Under the pieces are notes generated by a model that had not been told where the DNA came from, made no database searches, and saw only the letters and a program-made list of their open reading frames with translations. The translations under genes were made by a program, and so were the position numbers. A stretch of 64,000 nt of DNA from Pararhizobium sp. A13 (GTDB lineage Bacteria; Pseudomonadota; Alphaproteobacteria; Rhizobiales; Rhizobiaceae): contig NZ_CP149510.1 of the NCBI RefSeq assembly GCF_040126305.1, forward strand, positions 3,917,001-3,981,000, read 5' to 3'. This document shows, one piece after another, positions 54,979 through 64,000 of the stretch. How positions within the stretch are numbered: position 1 is the stretch's first letter; each line of letters starts with the position of its first letter.

Positions 54979-55063
54979 AACGTCCGTGCAGGGTTGCCCG
55001 GACGTTTGCGACGGCCCGAATTGTCGGCCGCCTGGAGGCGCGCCATCGCGTCTCCAGGCGGCC
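54979..55063. terminator. Tandem hairpins between convergent dehydrogenase and GST genes
   Basis: Hairpin 1: AACGTCCG (54979-54986) with CGGACGTT (54999-55006). Hairpin 2: GGCCGCCTGGAGGCG (55026-55040) with CGTCTCCAGGCGGCC (55049-55063), a 15-bp stem with one mismatch. There is no strong T-run, so termination is only inferred from position between convergent genes. Confidence 0.5.
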
Positions 55064-55094
55064 GGCGTACCGGTGCCGTTGTCTTGCGTTTGCC

Positions 55095-55799
55095 TCAGAC
55101 AGCGAAACGCTCGATCACCTCGGCCAGGGAAACCTGCCCCAGGCAGGCACCCGACGCCGCGGGTCTTTCACCCTCCTCGATTGCCAGGGCATATTGCACC
55201 GCCGGTTCGGCTTCGATCCGGCTGCGCAGGGCGGCAAGCCTGGGATAGGCACTGCCGCCGAGCGCCTGGTGGAACTCCGCCCAGCGGGCCACACCAATCA
55301 GCGTGGTGTCCGCCAGCGTAAGGCGATCGCCGACAAGAAACGTCGTATCGCCGATCATCGCTTCGAGGTGGTCGTGACGCTGCTTGACGGCCCGGCGGCC
55401 GAAATCACGCAGGACCGTCAGCGTCTCCGGTTCGGCGCTTTCCATTTCGAAGGCTGCCCAGAGCGGCGTGAAGGCGGACGTGAAGCCGGTGTTCACGAAG
55501 GCCATCAACTGGTGCATCCGGTCTGCTTGCGGCGAGCGCGGATCGAAGCTGATACGGCGTGTCATGTCCCGCGCCTCCAGCCAGGCGGCGATGGCCATCG
55601 TTTCGGTCAGCACCCTGCCTTCACCGGTGATCAGCACCGGCGTTTCCTGACGGGCGTTGAGTCGGGCGTAGGCGTCGTTTTTCATCTCGGCAAGCATATC
55701 GACGCGGCAGAGGCGGTAGGGTTGGCCCACATGCTCAAAAGCAGCGACGAGCCCCATCGAGCTTCCCGCAGGGAAGCCGTAAAGGAGGATAGGTTCCAT
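55095..55799 (-). CDS. Glutathione S-transferase
   Basis: 234 aa. The N-terminal thioredoxin-like part has LLYGFPAGSSMGLVAAFEHV, RQETPVLITGEGRVLTETMA (the conserved cis-proline and TES-like segment). The C-terminal helical part has the signature FLVGDRLTLADTTLIGVARW. It is divergent from an HxlR-type regulator gene, with a symmetric operator region between them, so the pair probably handles an electrophile. The substrate is unknown. Confidence 0.9.
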   Translation of the reverse strand: MEPILLYGFPAGSSMGLVAAFEHVGQPYRLCRVDMLAEMKNDAYARLNARQETPVLITGEGRVLTETMAIAAWLEARDMTRRISFDPRSPQADRMHQLMAFVNTGFTSAFTPLWAAFEMESAEPETLTVLRDFGRRAVKQRHDHLEAMIGDTTFLVGDRLTLADTTLIGVARWAEFHQALGGSAYPRLAALRSRIEAEPAVQYALAIEEGERPAASGACLGQVSLAEVIERFAV

Positions 55800-55820
55800 T
55801 TTCGTGTCTCGTTTCCTTGT

Positions 55821-55855
55821 TTAGGGTCACGCTGCGCAGCGATGGTTGACCCTAA
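55821..55855. promoter_or_regulatory. Operator-like nested palindrome between GST and HxlR genes
   Basis: TTAGGGTCA (55821-55829) and TGACCCTAA (55847-55855) are perfect inverted copies. Between them lies CGCTGCGCAGCG (55830-55841), itself a perfect 12-bp palindrome. The element sits 22 bases upstream of the GST ATG and 52 bases upstream of the regulator ATG. Confidence 0.65.
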
Positions 55856-55907
55856 CCTCTGCCGGCCCCATGTAAATTACGCACTATTTTGTAACCAGGA
55901 CCGCCTC

Positions 55908-56270
55908 ATGAAAGACGTCGTCTCCAACTGCCCGATCGAAGAGGTCATGCGTGTGCTCAGCGGCCGCTGGCCGACGCTGCTGCTCTATTATCTGAAGGAC
56001 GGCACGAAGCGCTTCAGCGATCTGAGGCGCGACAACCCGACGCTGTCGCACCGCATGCTGGCGCTGGAGTTGCGCAAGCTGGAGGTCGCGGGGATTGTCC
56101 GGCGCACCGCCTATGCCGGCTACCCGCTGCGTGTCGACTATGATCTGACGGCGTCCGGTCTCAGGCTTGTGCCGCTGATCGACGCGCTGGGCGACTGGTG
56201 GGCGGACAGGGAGGACGACCGGATCGATCTGGCCCGGGCACCGGTGCAGAAGCTCGGCACGGCCGCCTAG
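55908..56270 (+). CDS. HxlR-family transcriptional regulator
   Basis: 120 aa from ATG 55908; a longer frame upstream would cross the divergent GST gene. The MarR-like winged helix of the HxlR group is complete: VVSNCPIEEVMRVLSGRWPT, LLLYYLKDGTKRFSDLRRDN, PTLSHRMLALELRKLEVAGI and YPLRVDYDLTASGLRLVPLI. Its Cys at residue 8 in the N-terminal SNCPIEEV region matches redox-sensing members such as YodB/HypR. It presumably controls the divergent GST. Confidence 0.92.
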   Translation: MKDVVSNCPIEEVMRVLSGRWPTLLLYYLKDGTKRFSDLRRDNPTLSHRMLALELRKLEVAGIVRRTAYAGYPLRVDYDLTASGLRLVPLIDALGDWWADREDDRIDLARAPVQKLGTAA

Positions 56271-56329
56271 CCGGCCGGCGCTGACGTCGTTGACTACGCC
56301 GAAAATCTCCTCGAACGGGCCCGCCCTGT

Positions 56330-57376
56330 TCACAAGGCGCGGCTCGGCTTGGCCTCATGTCGGGTCCAGAGCAAACCTGCCGTAACGAATGCGTAGAGGA
56401 TTGCGGCTGCGACGTAGAGAATGCGTGTCGCAAAGGATTCCGCCGCACTTCCCGGCAGCGGCGACACGCCGAGGCCGAACAGGATGAGGAACGTCGTCAG
56501 CGCGCCGGCGTATATCTTCGCGTCGCGCGACCGCGCGGCTGCGCGTCCGCCGAAGACGAGTGCGACGACAAGCACGATGACAAACATGAACAACAGGTTG
56601 GGGCGGACAGTCAAGACAGCATAGGCGACGGAGGCCACGATCCCACCGAACAGGTTGACGATGACGAGGCCAAGTGCTGCGCGGCCGCTTGAGACGATAT
56701 CCAGCTGGCCCAGCAGCGATGCCACGGTGATCGGGATGACCATGGCGGCACCCAACTCATTGTTGGTGAGGCAGATCGCAACGGTCGAGAGCAGGATCGC
56801 CGCGTTGGCAAGCGCGCGCAGATAGGGATGTGCCTGCGCACTCCCCTGTTGCGGTTGAGGTGTTTCAACCGCTGTTTCCGGCACGATCGCATGCGCAAGC
56901 CATGTCAGGCCCGCGCCGGTCAGGACGCCGGTGACGAGGATGGACAGGATGGAATTCGCAAGTTCGATGTTGAGGACGCGAAGCAGTGGTACGATGATTG
57001 CCACCACCAGCACGAGGAAGCTGGCCGGCCCACCCTTGCCCAGCGCCTGCGCCAGGAAGGAGCAGAAATAGATCAGTCCAAGCAGCATGAGAAAGGTGAA
57101 CGGCCGATCCTGGAACAAGCCTGTCAGGACCATGAAGAACGCACCGGCCACGAGGATCAGTACGGCCATTCCCACCGTCTTGCCAAGCGGCATGGGCCTG
57201 GAACTCGACAGCAAGAACTGGGCGCCAAACAGCGGCCCGAGAAACGGGATGATCGCCCCGAGCGCCACCGAAGCCGTGAAGCCGAACGAGACCGCAAGCG
57301 CAACCCGCATGCCCTTGCGCCACTGTTCGGCAACTGCCTCGGCATCCGCGTTACTGGGGCGTTCGTCAGCCGGCAT
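56330..57376 (-). CDS. DUF2955 membrane protein (FUSC-like efflux component)
   Basis: 348 aa with 9-10 membrane segments (VALGAIIPFLGPLFGAQFLL, KTVGMAVLILVAGAFFMVLT, ...). The DUF2955 family is related to the fusaric-acid-resistance (FUSC) and aromatic acid exporter proteins and is usually paired with an HlyD-type membrane fusion protein. The HlyD gene here overlaps its start by 11 bases. Together they should form an inner-membrane/periplasmic efflux unit. Substrate unknown. Confidence 0.85.
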   Translation of the reverse strand: MPADERPSNADAEAVAEQWRKGMRVALAVSFGFTASVALGAIIPFLGPLFGAQFLLSSSRPMPLGKTVGMAVLILVAGAFFMVLTGLFQDRPFTFLMLLGLIYFCSFLAQALGKGGPASFLVLVVAIIVPLLRVLNIELANSILSILVTGVLTGAGLTWLAHAIVPETAVETPQPQQGSAQAHPYLRALANAAILLSTVAICLTNNELGAAMVIPITVASLLGQLDIVSSGRAALGLVIVNLFGGIVASVAYAVLTVRPNLLFMFVIVLVVALVFGGRAAARSRDAKIYAGALTTFLILFGLGVSPLPGSAAESFATRILYVAAAILYAFVTAGLLWTRHEAKPSRAL

Positions 57377-58544
57377 AGGTCAGGACCGAAAGAACACGAA
57401 TCCAGAAGTAGCCCCAGGCATTCGTCACGGGATTATCGCCGGTATAGATGACGACAGTCGCCTGCGATCCGTAGCGCACGCCCTTGGGATGAGGATCATC
57501 GAGGATCAGACGGACGGGGAAAAGCTGCGGCTCCCTGATCCAACCGCTGTCCTCCCGGATCGTCGGAAGGCCGGTGTTCGGGTCAGTGTTGCTCTGCGAT
57601 ACGCCGAGGCCGACGCTTTCGACCTTGGCTGAGAACAATTTCCCCGGCAAGGCGTCGAAAAGAACTTCCGCGGTGTTGTTGACTGCCACATTCTCGAGGC
57701 TGTTTTCCTTGAACGCCGCTGCGATCCAGACCGTCCCGATATCGATGAACGTCATCGCCGCCTGTCCGACGCTGACGACCTTGCCGATCGATAGCTGAAG
57801 GTTGGTGACGACACCCGTCGAGGGCGCGCGGACGGTGGTCCGCAAGAGATCGAGGTGAGCCCGCTCCAGCGCGGCCAGAGCCTCCCTGAGCTGCGGATTG
57901 TCATTGCCCGCCGGACCCAGCTCTTCCTGCGCTCTAACGAGTTCCGCCTCGGCCGCCTTGACCGATGCTTCGGCCTGATCGAACTCGGATTTCGCTTCGT
58001 CGTACTGCGCTTTTGCATAGACGCCGCGTTTCCACAGCGTATCAGCGCGCGCCGCGATATCGCTCAGATTGTCGCGGTTGGCCTTCGCCTCGACAAGCTG
58101 TGCCTGAACTGCATCGACGGTCGCCGTTGAAGCGCCGATGGTCTGGCCAACACGGGCAAGGGCCGCTTCCGCCTCGGCAACCGCGATCTGATAGCGGCTC
58201 GGATCGATCCGGAACAGGACCTGATCCGGCTCGACGCGGGAATTGTCCGTCACGTTGACCTCGACAACCCGTCCGGCCACTTCGGACGCGATGCCGACGA
58301 CATAGGCCTGAACGAGGGCTTGGGAAGACGACGGCGTCCGTCGTTCCATGAAAATAGAAAGGACGAACAGGAAGGCCGCCACCAGGACGATGATCAGCGC
58401 CACCTTGCGCAGGGGATTGCCGGTTGGTTCAGCCGCTACGGGCTCGGTTGATTGCTCGTCGGACGCCACGTCGTTTTCCTTTGAACGGTGAAGAAGAGCT
58501 TGGCCCTGCGCAACGCCTGCCTCGGAATGACCGAGGATTGTCAC
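57366..58544 (-). CDS. HlyD/EmrA-type membrane fusion protein
   Basis: 392 aa from a GTG at 58544 that overlaps the stop of a 30-aa ORF (GTGA); a second GTG at 58469 with an AAAGGAAA site is possible. One membrane segment (about 48-66, KVALIIVLVAAFLFVLSIFM) is followed by biotinyl-lipoyl halves (VEVNVTDNSRVEPDQVLFRI, RAPSTGVVTNLQLSIGKVV) flanking a helical hairpin, then the HlyD beta-barrel. It links the DUF2955 partner to an outer-membrane channel, probably encoded elsewhere. Confidence 0.9.
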   Translation of the reverse strand: MTILGHSEAGVAQGQALLHRSKENDVASDEQSTEPVAAEPTGNPLRKVALIIVLVAAFLFVLSIFMERRTPSSSQALVQAYVVGIASEVAGRVVEVNVTDNSRVEPDQVLFRIDPSRYQIAVAEAEAALARVGQTIGASTATVDAVQAQLVEAKANRDNLSDIAARADTLWKRGVYAKAQYDEAKSEFDQAEASVKAAEAELVRAQEELGPAGNDNPQLREALAALERAHLDLLRTTVRAPSTGVVTNLQLSIGKVVSVGQAAMTFIDIGTVWIAAAFKENSLENVAVNNTAEVLFDALPGKLFSAKVESVGLGVSQSNTDPNTGLPTIREDSGWIREPQLFPVRLILDDPHPKGVRYGSQATVVIYTGDNPVTNAWGYFWIRVLSVLTYAG

Positions 58545-58633
58545 GCGCCGGGAGCAGCCGTATCGCCAGAGTAGACCACGCGGGCGCCGTGGATGAACAG
58601 GGCGTGGATATTCTCCCAGAAATTACCTGACAT
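58541..58633 (-). CDS. 30-residue ORF translationally coupled to the HlyD gene
   Basis: ATG 58633 has GGGGGAG 7 bases upstream. The peptide begins MSGNFWENIHALFIHGARVV and ends TAAPGA; no family is recognised. Its TGA (58541-58543) overlaps the HlyD GTG (58542-58544). In AaeX/AaeA-type operons a small protein often precedes the fusion protein, but this one has no membrane helix. It may be a leader peptide. Confidence 0.45.
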   Translation of the reverse strand: MSGNFWENIHALFIHGARVVYSGDTAAPGA

Positions 58634-59008
58634 TTCCCAACTCCCCCAAAATGGCACCAAGCCCGCCACTCAATCTGCTCGGCCAACGATGATATTATAA
58701 GGTAAAACATGAATTTAATATACGCGCCGTCCGCGAAGGCACGTTGAATTTTGGCCGCGTCCGTTTCCGCTGGTTGTACTTCTGTGCCGCCCTCGCGGTG
58801 AAAACAGAACCGACGTTCAAAACCTGCGCTGGGAGGCCGGCCTTCGTCGGAGCGCGCTCCACTTGCTGAACGGCGGTAGAGGACCGAGGTCGGGCGCGTT
58901 CGATCTACTCAACATCGGAACGCCGCTTCGCAAACACAGTCCGCAAAAAGGCACGGCAAGCCCAAAGCAAACGCTGTCCGCACATCGGATTTGGTGTAGA
59001 CTGCCCGG
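58634..59008. other. 375-base stretch without a supportable gene
   Basis: The region separates the divergent HlyD-unit and the cyclase gene and must hold both promoters. An AT-rich patch (58690-58718) stands out. No palindrome or ORF that I would defend is present. Confidence 0.4.
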
Positions 59009-60418
59009 ATGAGTGAAGCTCAGTCTTTATTCGCAACGCTGCGCCAATCGGCAAAGCCGGACATTGTCGATGCCATCGAGCGACTCGTCCATGACGCGCC
59101 GGACCGCAAGCTCGGCCGTGTGAATGCCCTGGCGTTCGCCGCCAGCGAGGGGCTCGACGAGGAGCAGTCGATCAACGGGTTCCTGCATGCGTCGCGGCTC
59201 GGCCTGTTCGAGATGTCGTGGAACGTGCTTTGTCCCGGATGTGGTGGCGTGCTCGATGCCAATACCTCGCTCAAGACCGTGCAGAACGACGAATATACCT
59301 GTGCACTCTGCGCCGCCGGTTACGAGCCGACGCTCGACGAGATGGTCGAAGTGACCTTCACGGTCAATCCGCGCGTGCGCCACATCGAAGCCCATAATCC
59401 CCACGAACTGCCGCCGCTCGAGTATTTCCGCCAGATCTACTGGGGCTCGGGCATCGACATGCCCGAGGAAGATTACGAGACAAAGGTCGACGAGTTCATT
59501 CTCGAGGCGCTCGAACTGCCACCGGGCGAAAAGGCCGTCATCTCGCTGCAGTTGCCGGAGGGCTTCGTCATGGTCTTCGAACCGGTGACGCATGCGGCGC
59601 AGTTCATCGACGTGAAGGGCGAGCCGACGAAGGAACGAACCACCCTTTCGCTCGTCTTCGACCGCGGATTCCAGCACCGCGAAACGCTGGAGCTGCGGCC
59701 CGGCCCCGTGCGCATCATGGTGGAAAATCACACCGAGGTCCGCACCCTGCCGTCCGTGTGCCTGGCAAACGATGCGCTGCACGGCCTGCTCGGCCGCCGC
59801 CGCCCGTTTCTGACGGCGAAACGCCTGCTCACCAATCAGACGTTCCGCGACATCTACCGCACCGACACGATCGACGTGGACCAGCGGCTGAAGATCACCA
59901 GCCTCACCTTCCTCTTCACCGATCTGCGTGGCTCGACCGAACTCTACGAGCGCGTCGGCGATCTTGCGGCTTTCGATCTGGTGAAGACGCATTTCACCAT
60001 CTTGCACGAGATTGTGAGCGCCGAGGCCGGTGCCGTCGTCAAGACGATCGGCGACGCCGTGATGGCCACCTTTCCGACGCCCGACCGGGCGGTTGCGGCA
60101 GCCATGCGGATGCGCGACGCGATGCGCCAGCTCAACGAGGAACGCGGCAGCGAGGACCTGCTTTTGAAAATCGGCATCCACGAAGGGCCATGCATTGCGG
60201 TAAGCCTGAACGAGCGACAGGACTATTTCGGCCAGACGGTGAACATAGCTTCTCGCGTCCAGCATCTCGCAACGTCCCGCGAGATCTTCGCCACCGGCTC
60301 CGTTCTGGACGATCCTCGCGCCTTCCACCTCCTGACGGAGTCCGGCGTGACGCCGATATCGCACAATGTGGCATTGCGCGGCATTACCGACCAGATCAAC
60401 ATTTTTACGATCCCGTGA
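59009..60418 (+). CDS. Adenylate cyclase with N-terminal DUF5939 domain
   Basis: 469 aa. The N-terminal region (about 1-250, DUF5939) includes a zinc-ribbon-like pair, CPGCGG (near 76) and CALC (near 98). The class III cyclase domain spans about 298-440: LTFLFTDLRGSTELYERVGD holds the first metal Asp, GAVVKTIGDAVMATFPTPDR the second metal Asp, and GIHEGPC..FGQTVNIASRVQ the transition-state residues. It should make cAMP. DUF5939 cyclases are soluble and frequent in Rhizobiales, with unknown input signal. Single gene. Confidence 0.92.
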   Translation: MSEAQSLFATLRQSAKPDIVDAIERLVHDAPDRKLGRVNALAFAASEGLDEEQSINGFLHASRLGLFEMSWNVLCPGCGGVLDANTSLKTVQNDEYTCALCAAGYEPTLDEMVEVTFTVNPRVRHIEAHNPHELPPLEYFRQIYWGSGIDMPEEDYETKVDEFILEALELPPGEKAVISLQLPEGFVMVFEPVTHAAQFIDVKGEPTKERTTLSLVFDRGFQHRETLELRPGPVRIMVENHTEVRTLPSVCLANDALHGLLGRRRPFLTAKRLLTNQTFRDIYRTDTIDVDQRLKITSLTFLFTDLRGSTELYERVGDLAAFDLVKTHFTILHEIVSAEAGAVVKTIGDAVMATFPTPDRAVAAAMRMRDAMRQLNEERGSEDLLLKIGIHEGPCIAVSLNERQDYFGQTVNIASRVQHLATSREIFATGSVLDDPRAFHLLTESGVTPISHNVALRGITDQINIFTIP

Positions 60419-60497
60419 GCGATCGAGGTCCGGCCACAGCATTTCGATAGCTGGCCGGCTCTCGCATGCCGTAGGCCGGTCTCGTAAACGCTGGAGC

Positions 60498-61487
60498 TCA
60501 GTCGCTGCCCAGGAGCATGTTGAACGTTTTCAGATCGACATTACCACCGCTCAACAGGACGCCTACGCGCTTGCCGGCACAGGCAATGGCCCCATGCATG
60601 ACCGCCGCCGCGGCCAGACAGCCGGTCGGCTCTACAATGATCTTCATGCGCTCGGCGAAGAACCGCATGGTGTCGACCAGCTGCGCATCGGTAACCGTCA
60701 CGATCTCATCGACCGTGCCTTTCAGGATGGCAAAGTTATGGACGCCGATGTGGGTGACGATCGCGCCGTCCGCGATGGATTTCGGCACCGGAATATGGAC
60801 GATCTCACCTTTGCGCAATGATTGCTGACCGTCGTTACCTGCCTCCGGTTCGACGCCGACAATAGCGCAACCGGGTGACAACGCGGCGGCGCTCAGCGCG
60901 CTGCCGGCAAGCAAGCCGCCGCCTCCGAGGGGCACGACAAGCATATCGATCTCTCCAACCTCCTCGATCAGTTCGAGCGCGGCCGTGCCCTGTCCGGCAA
61001 TCACATCCGGATGGTCATAAGGTGGAATGAGCGTCGCGCCGCGCTCGGCAGCAAGGCGGCGGCTTATTTCTTCGCGATCGTCCGTGTATCGGTCATAAAA
61101 AATGACCTCGGCACCGTAACCTTTGGTAGCCGCCACTTTAATCTCCGGCGCATCCTGCGGCATAACGATTGCGGCCGAAACACCCTGGAGCTTTGCGGCA
61201 TAGGCGAGTGCCTGCGCGTGATTGCCGGACGAGTACGCAACGACGCCGTTTTGCCGTGCAGATGCGTCCAAGGCAGCGATCGCGTTATAAGCGCCACGGA
61301 ATTTGAATGCGCCGCCCCGCTGCATATTTTCTGCTTTGAAGAAGAGGGTCGCCTGCGTCACCCCATCCGCGGTTCGCGATGTCAGGACGGGCGTGCGGTG
61401 CGCTGCACCGGAAATACGTATCTGCGCGGTCCGGACGTCGTCGAATGTCGGGATGCGTAACGAAATGGATGCCGATGAGTTGGTCAT
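60498..61487 (-). CDS. Threonine/hydroxyaspartate ammonia-lyase-like PLP enzyme
   Basis: 329 aa from ATG 61487; upstream codons to 61703 are not conserved. The fold-type II motif around the PLP lysine is LFFKAENMQRGGAFKFRGAY (Lys in GAFKFRG), followed by VVAYSSGNHAQALAYAAKLQ and the phosphate-binding VPLGGGGLLAGSALSAAALS. The C-terminal ACT domain of biosynthetic IlvA is absent, so it is of the catabolic TdcB / serine racemase / threo-3-hydroxyaspartate dehydratase group. Confidence 0.9.
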   Translation of the reverse strand: MTNSSASISLRIPTFDDVRTAQIRISGAAHRTPVLTSRTADGVTQATLFFKAENMQRGGAFKFRGAYNAIAALDASARQNGVVAYSSGNHAQALAYAAKLQGVSAAIVMPQDAPEIKVAATKGYGAEVIFYDRYTDDREEISRRLAAERGATLIPPYDHPDVIAGQGTAALELIEEVGEIDMLVVPLGGGGLLAGSALSAAALSPGCAIVGVEPEAGNDGQQSLRKGEIVHIPVPKSIADGAIVTHIGVHNFAILKGTVDEIVTVTDAQLVDTMRFFAERMKIIVEPTGCLAAAAVMHGAIACAGKRVGVLLSGGNVDLKTFNMLLGSD

Positions 61488-61814
61488 GTCAGTCTCCGCC
61501 AGATCATCGATACTATCGAGTTGAGAAGGCTGGAGTGCAAGGAGAACAGAAGCGGCAAAAGCGTCGCTTACCCGGACCGTGACAATATCCACCGCCCTTT
61601 TCCAGCATGGATCAAGCCCGATAAAGAGAACCGGCGAGCAGCCGCAACCGCACTCGCCATTTTTCCTGTCCATTCTCGCATTTTCGGGGTTCCGCTCCCT
61701 CACACATTTCCCTATAAGCCGCTTCTAGCCTGAAAAGACCAAGCATGCGCGCCCCGGCCGGTGATCTCCCACCCTGGCCGGTTTTTCGCGCAAGCTGAAA
61801 AGCGGATAGAGACC
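61488..61814. other. Divergent intergenic region upstream of carB
   Basis: The 327 bases carry the carB promoter and that of the PLP enzyme. No attenuator hairpin or palindrome of note is seen. Confidence 0.4.

Positions 61815-64000
<2,186 letters not shown>

Overview
The window looks like chromosome of a Rhizobiaceae-type alphaproteobacterium (Rhizobium, Agrobacterium, Ensifer or a close relative). The grounds are high GC, a rhizobial-length RpoD (683 aa), carA and carB lying about 15.7 kb apart, a carbamoyl-phosphate synthase large chain with a charged insertion, an ExoX-like exopolysaccharide repressor, an inositol/rhizopine-type ABC transporter and a palindromic intergenic repeat of the RIME kind. 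The species cannot be fixed from the sequence alone.

1-8.4 kb: one tightly packed plus-strand operon of eight genes, most joined by 4-base overlaps or gaps of a few bases. It encodes a free-standing Rieske protein, a non-haem iron oxygenase that has lost its Rieske cluster ligands, a GST-like protein, an 8-oxoguanine/guanine-deaminase-type amidohydrolase and a complete BMP-type (purine nucleoside/base) ABC importer. The oxygenase plus GST pair recalls the NdmC/NdmE subunits of caffeine N7-demethylase, so the operon is probably a purine (perhaps N7-methylpurine) uptake and catabolism system with a split Rieske oxygenase. No reductase is visible; it may lie upstream of the window.

8.4-15.5 kb: a minus-strand inositol/rhizopine-like ABC importer (permease, ATPase, binding protein) with a divergent LacI regulator. 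The set is interrupted by an ExoX-like gene and a decayed IS5-family transposase, and a frameshifted DoxX fragment lies at its edge. 15.7-20.2 kb: a membrane PAS-GGDEF cyclase, then an AbiE type IV toxin-antitoxin pair with an operator-like repeat, next to a tRNA-Ile2(CAU). 20.3-31.3 kb: small housekeeping, accessory and regulatory genes (SIMPL, YjbQ, DUF1428, DUF1801, a YqjI/YqjH-like metal regulator and ferric reductase, ArsR/SRPBCC, a TonB-like DUF930 protein, DUF427, GYD) with two gene remnants.

31.6-46.1 kb: the conserved core: rpoD, tdh-kbl threonine degradation, recQ, dnaG, yqeY and carA, interspersed with a GFA protein, an SDR, a LysE exporter and a small kinase. 46.2-61.5 kb: efflux and metabolism genes (VOC, MATE, TetA-like MFS, LysR with aldo/keto reductase, two paralogous small secreted proteins, a zinc metallopeptidase, a frameshifted zinc alcohol dehydrogenase, GST with divergent HxlR, a DUF2955/HlyD efflux pair with a tiny upstream ORF, a DUF5939 adenylate cyclase and a threonine-dehydratase-like enzyme). 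carB starts at 61815 and runs off the right edge.

The most unusual system is the 256-8437 operon. Other points of interest are several near-perfect palindromes in front of regulator genes (AbiE, PadR/YqjI, ArsR, HxlR, LacI, SDR) and the truncated or frameshifted genes.
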